Assembly: GCA_002305275.1 (NCBI GenBank)
Contig: DBQO01000043.1
Location: 32,156-37,608 of the forward strand
DNA: 5,453 nucleotides
Reading direction: 5' to 3'
Source of the DNA: Bacteroidales bacterium UBA1392
Lineage (GTDB): Bacteria > Bacteroidota > Bacteroidia > Bacteroidales > UBA932
The position numbers and the translations under genes are program-made. The notes beneath the pieces were generated by a model. It was given only the letters and a program-made list of their open reading frames with translations, ran no database searches and was not told the origin of the DNA. Shown piece after piece: positions 4,902 to 5,453 of this stretch (positions within the stretch are counted from its first letter, which is position 1; each line of letters starts with the position of its first letter).

Positions 4902-5453
4902 TTATTTGAACACCAATTCTCCTCCCACGTAGGTACGGATAATTTTTGTGGAGAGGATTTCGCGTTCACTGACGGTCATTATGTCTCTGTCGGTAATGAT
5001 GAAGTCTGCATATTTTCCGGGCTCGATACTCCCCTTTACATCCTCTTCAAAAGAGACTTTTGCTGCCCAAGAGGTCATTGAGCGCAAAGTTTCCTCTCTT
5101 GTCAAGCCTTCATCCATACGGAATCCCTCTTCGGGAAGATAATCGAGATTTTTGCGAAATACCGCCGCAAAGAATGTCTTGATGGGGCTGATGTCCTCTA
5201 CCGGGAAATCGGTACCTGTGGGAATCCATCCGAGCTGATCCATGAGTTGTTTGAAGTTGTAAGCGTGTTCAATCCTATCTCCCAAACGTTCTTCCGCCCA
5301 AAACATGTCGGAAGTGCAGTGTGTCGGCTGTACGGAGGGTATGATAGAGAATTTGCCAAATTTATCCATATCTGCCGGATTTACCACCTGAGCATGTTCG
5401 ATACGCCACCTGCGGTCATTTTCTCCTTTTAGGATTTCTCCGTACATATCGAG
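4902..5453 (-). CDS. YtcJ-like amidohydrolase (Amidohydro_3), C-terminal part only
   Basis: The minus-strand frame is open through the window edge (the two codons before the Met at 5447 read Leu-Asp), so the true start lies outside and the Met is internal. The 183 visible residues are the C-terminal third or so of a metal-dependent amidohydrolase of roughly 540 residues. Numbering from the edge, WRIEHAQ holds a metal-binding His20, PSVQPTHCTSD (40-50) is a family strand, and GTDFPVED has Asp82 as the catalytic metal ligand. The end, GKYADFIITDRDIM...GGELVFK, is the small beta domain in which N- and C-terminal strands meet. There is no signal peptide information, since the N-terminus is missing. 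The substrate is unknown; family members act on N-acyl or N-substituted amides. The gene converges on upp with no bases between the two stop codons. Confidence 0.92.
   Translation of the reverse strand, partial: LDMYGEILKGENDRRWRIEHAQVVNPADMDKFGKFSIIPSVQPTHCTSDMFWAEERLGDRIEHAYNFKQLMDQLGWIPTGTDFPVEDISPIKTFFAAVFRKNLDYLPEEGFRMDEGLTREETLRSMTSWAAKVSFEEDVKGSIEPGKYADFIITDRDIMTVSEREILSTKIIRTYVGGELVFK

Overview
The window reads as a stretch of Bacteroidota chromosome, most likely Bacteroidales. The evidence is a DUF4837 lipoprotein directly behind rseP, a promoter that matches the Bacteroides-type consensus (TTTG near -33, TAnnTTTG near -7) instead of TTGACA/TATAAT, and start codons that mostly sit behind A-rich leaders without a Shine-Dalgarno sequence. 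I cannot name a genus. No transposase, integrase, phage gene or CRISPR array is visible. Most of the content is housekeeping.

Layout: (1) 1-2222 holds the 3' part of the intramembrane protease gene rseP and a DUF4837 lipoprotein gene 14 bases behind it, probably one envelope operon. (2) 2236-2700 is a compact transcription unit: a consensus promoter, tRNA-Glu(UUC), rpsT (ribosomal protein S20) only 22 bases after the tRNA CCA end, and a strong intrinsic terminator. (3) 2701-3510 is the unusual part. It holds a 206-base intergenic region with a (TTA)9TT microsatellite, a small lipoprotein gene of no recognised family, and a second terminator. (4) 3531-4901 holds radC and upp (uracil phosphoribosyltransferase). 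(5) 4902-5453, on the minus strand, is the C-terminal third or so of a YtcJ-like amidohydrolase. Its stop codon directly abuts the upp stop codon.

The most interesting signal is in region 3. The microsatellite fills the spacer between a TTTG element and a near-consensus -7 element (TATTATTG), upstream of a predicted surface or periplasmic lipoprotein. The spacer is 23 nt, against 19 nt in the tRNA promoter of the same window, so loss of one TTA unit would give 20 nt. This is the architecture expected of a slipped-strand, phase-variable promoter. The lipoprotein gene is also bracketed by two related 3'-end modules: the same 10-mer just after the stop codon, followed at nearly the same distance by a terminator with a CTTTCC/GGAAAG stem. 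This suggests that the lipoprotein unit was added between rpsT and radC. Both ideas come from reading sequence alone and need population and comparative data.
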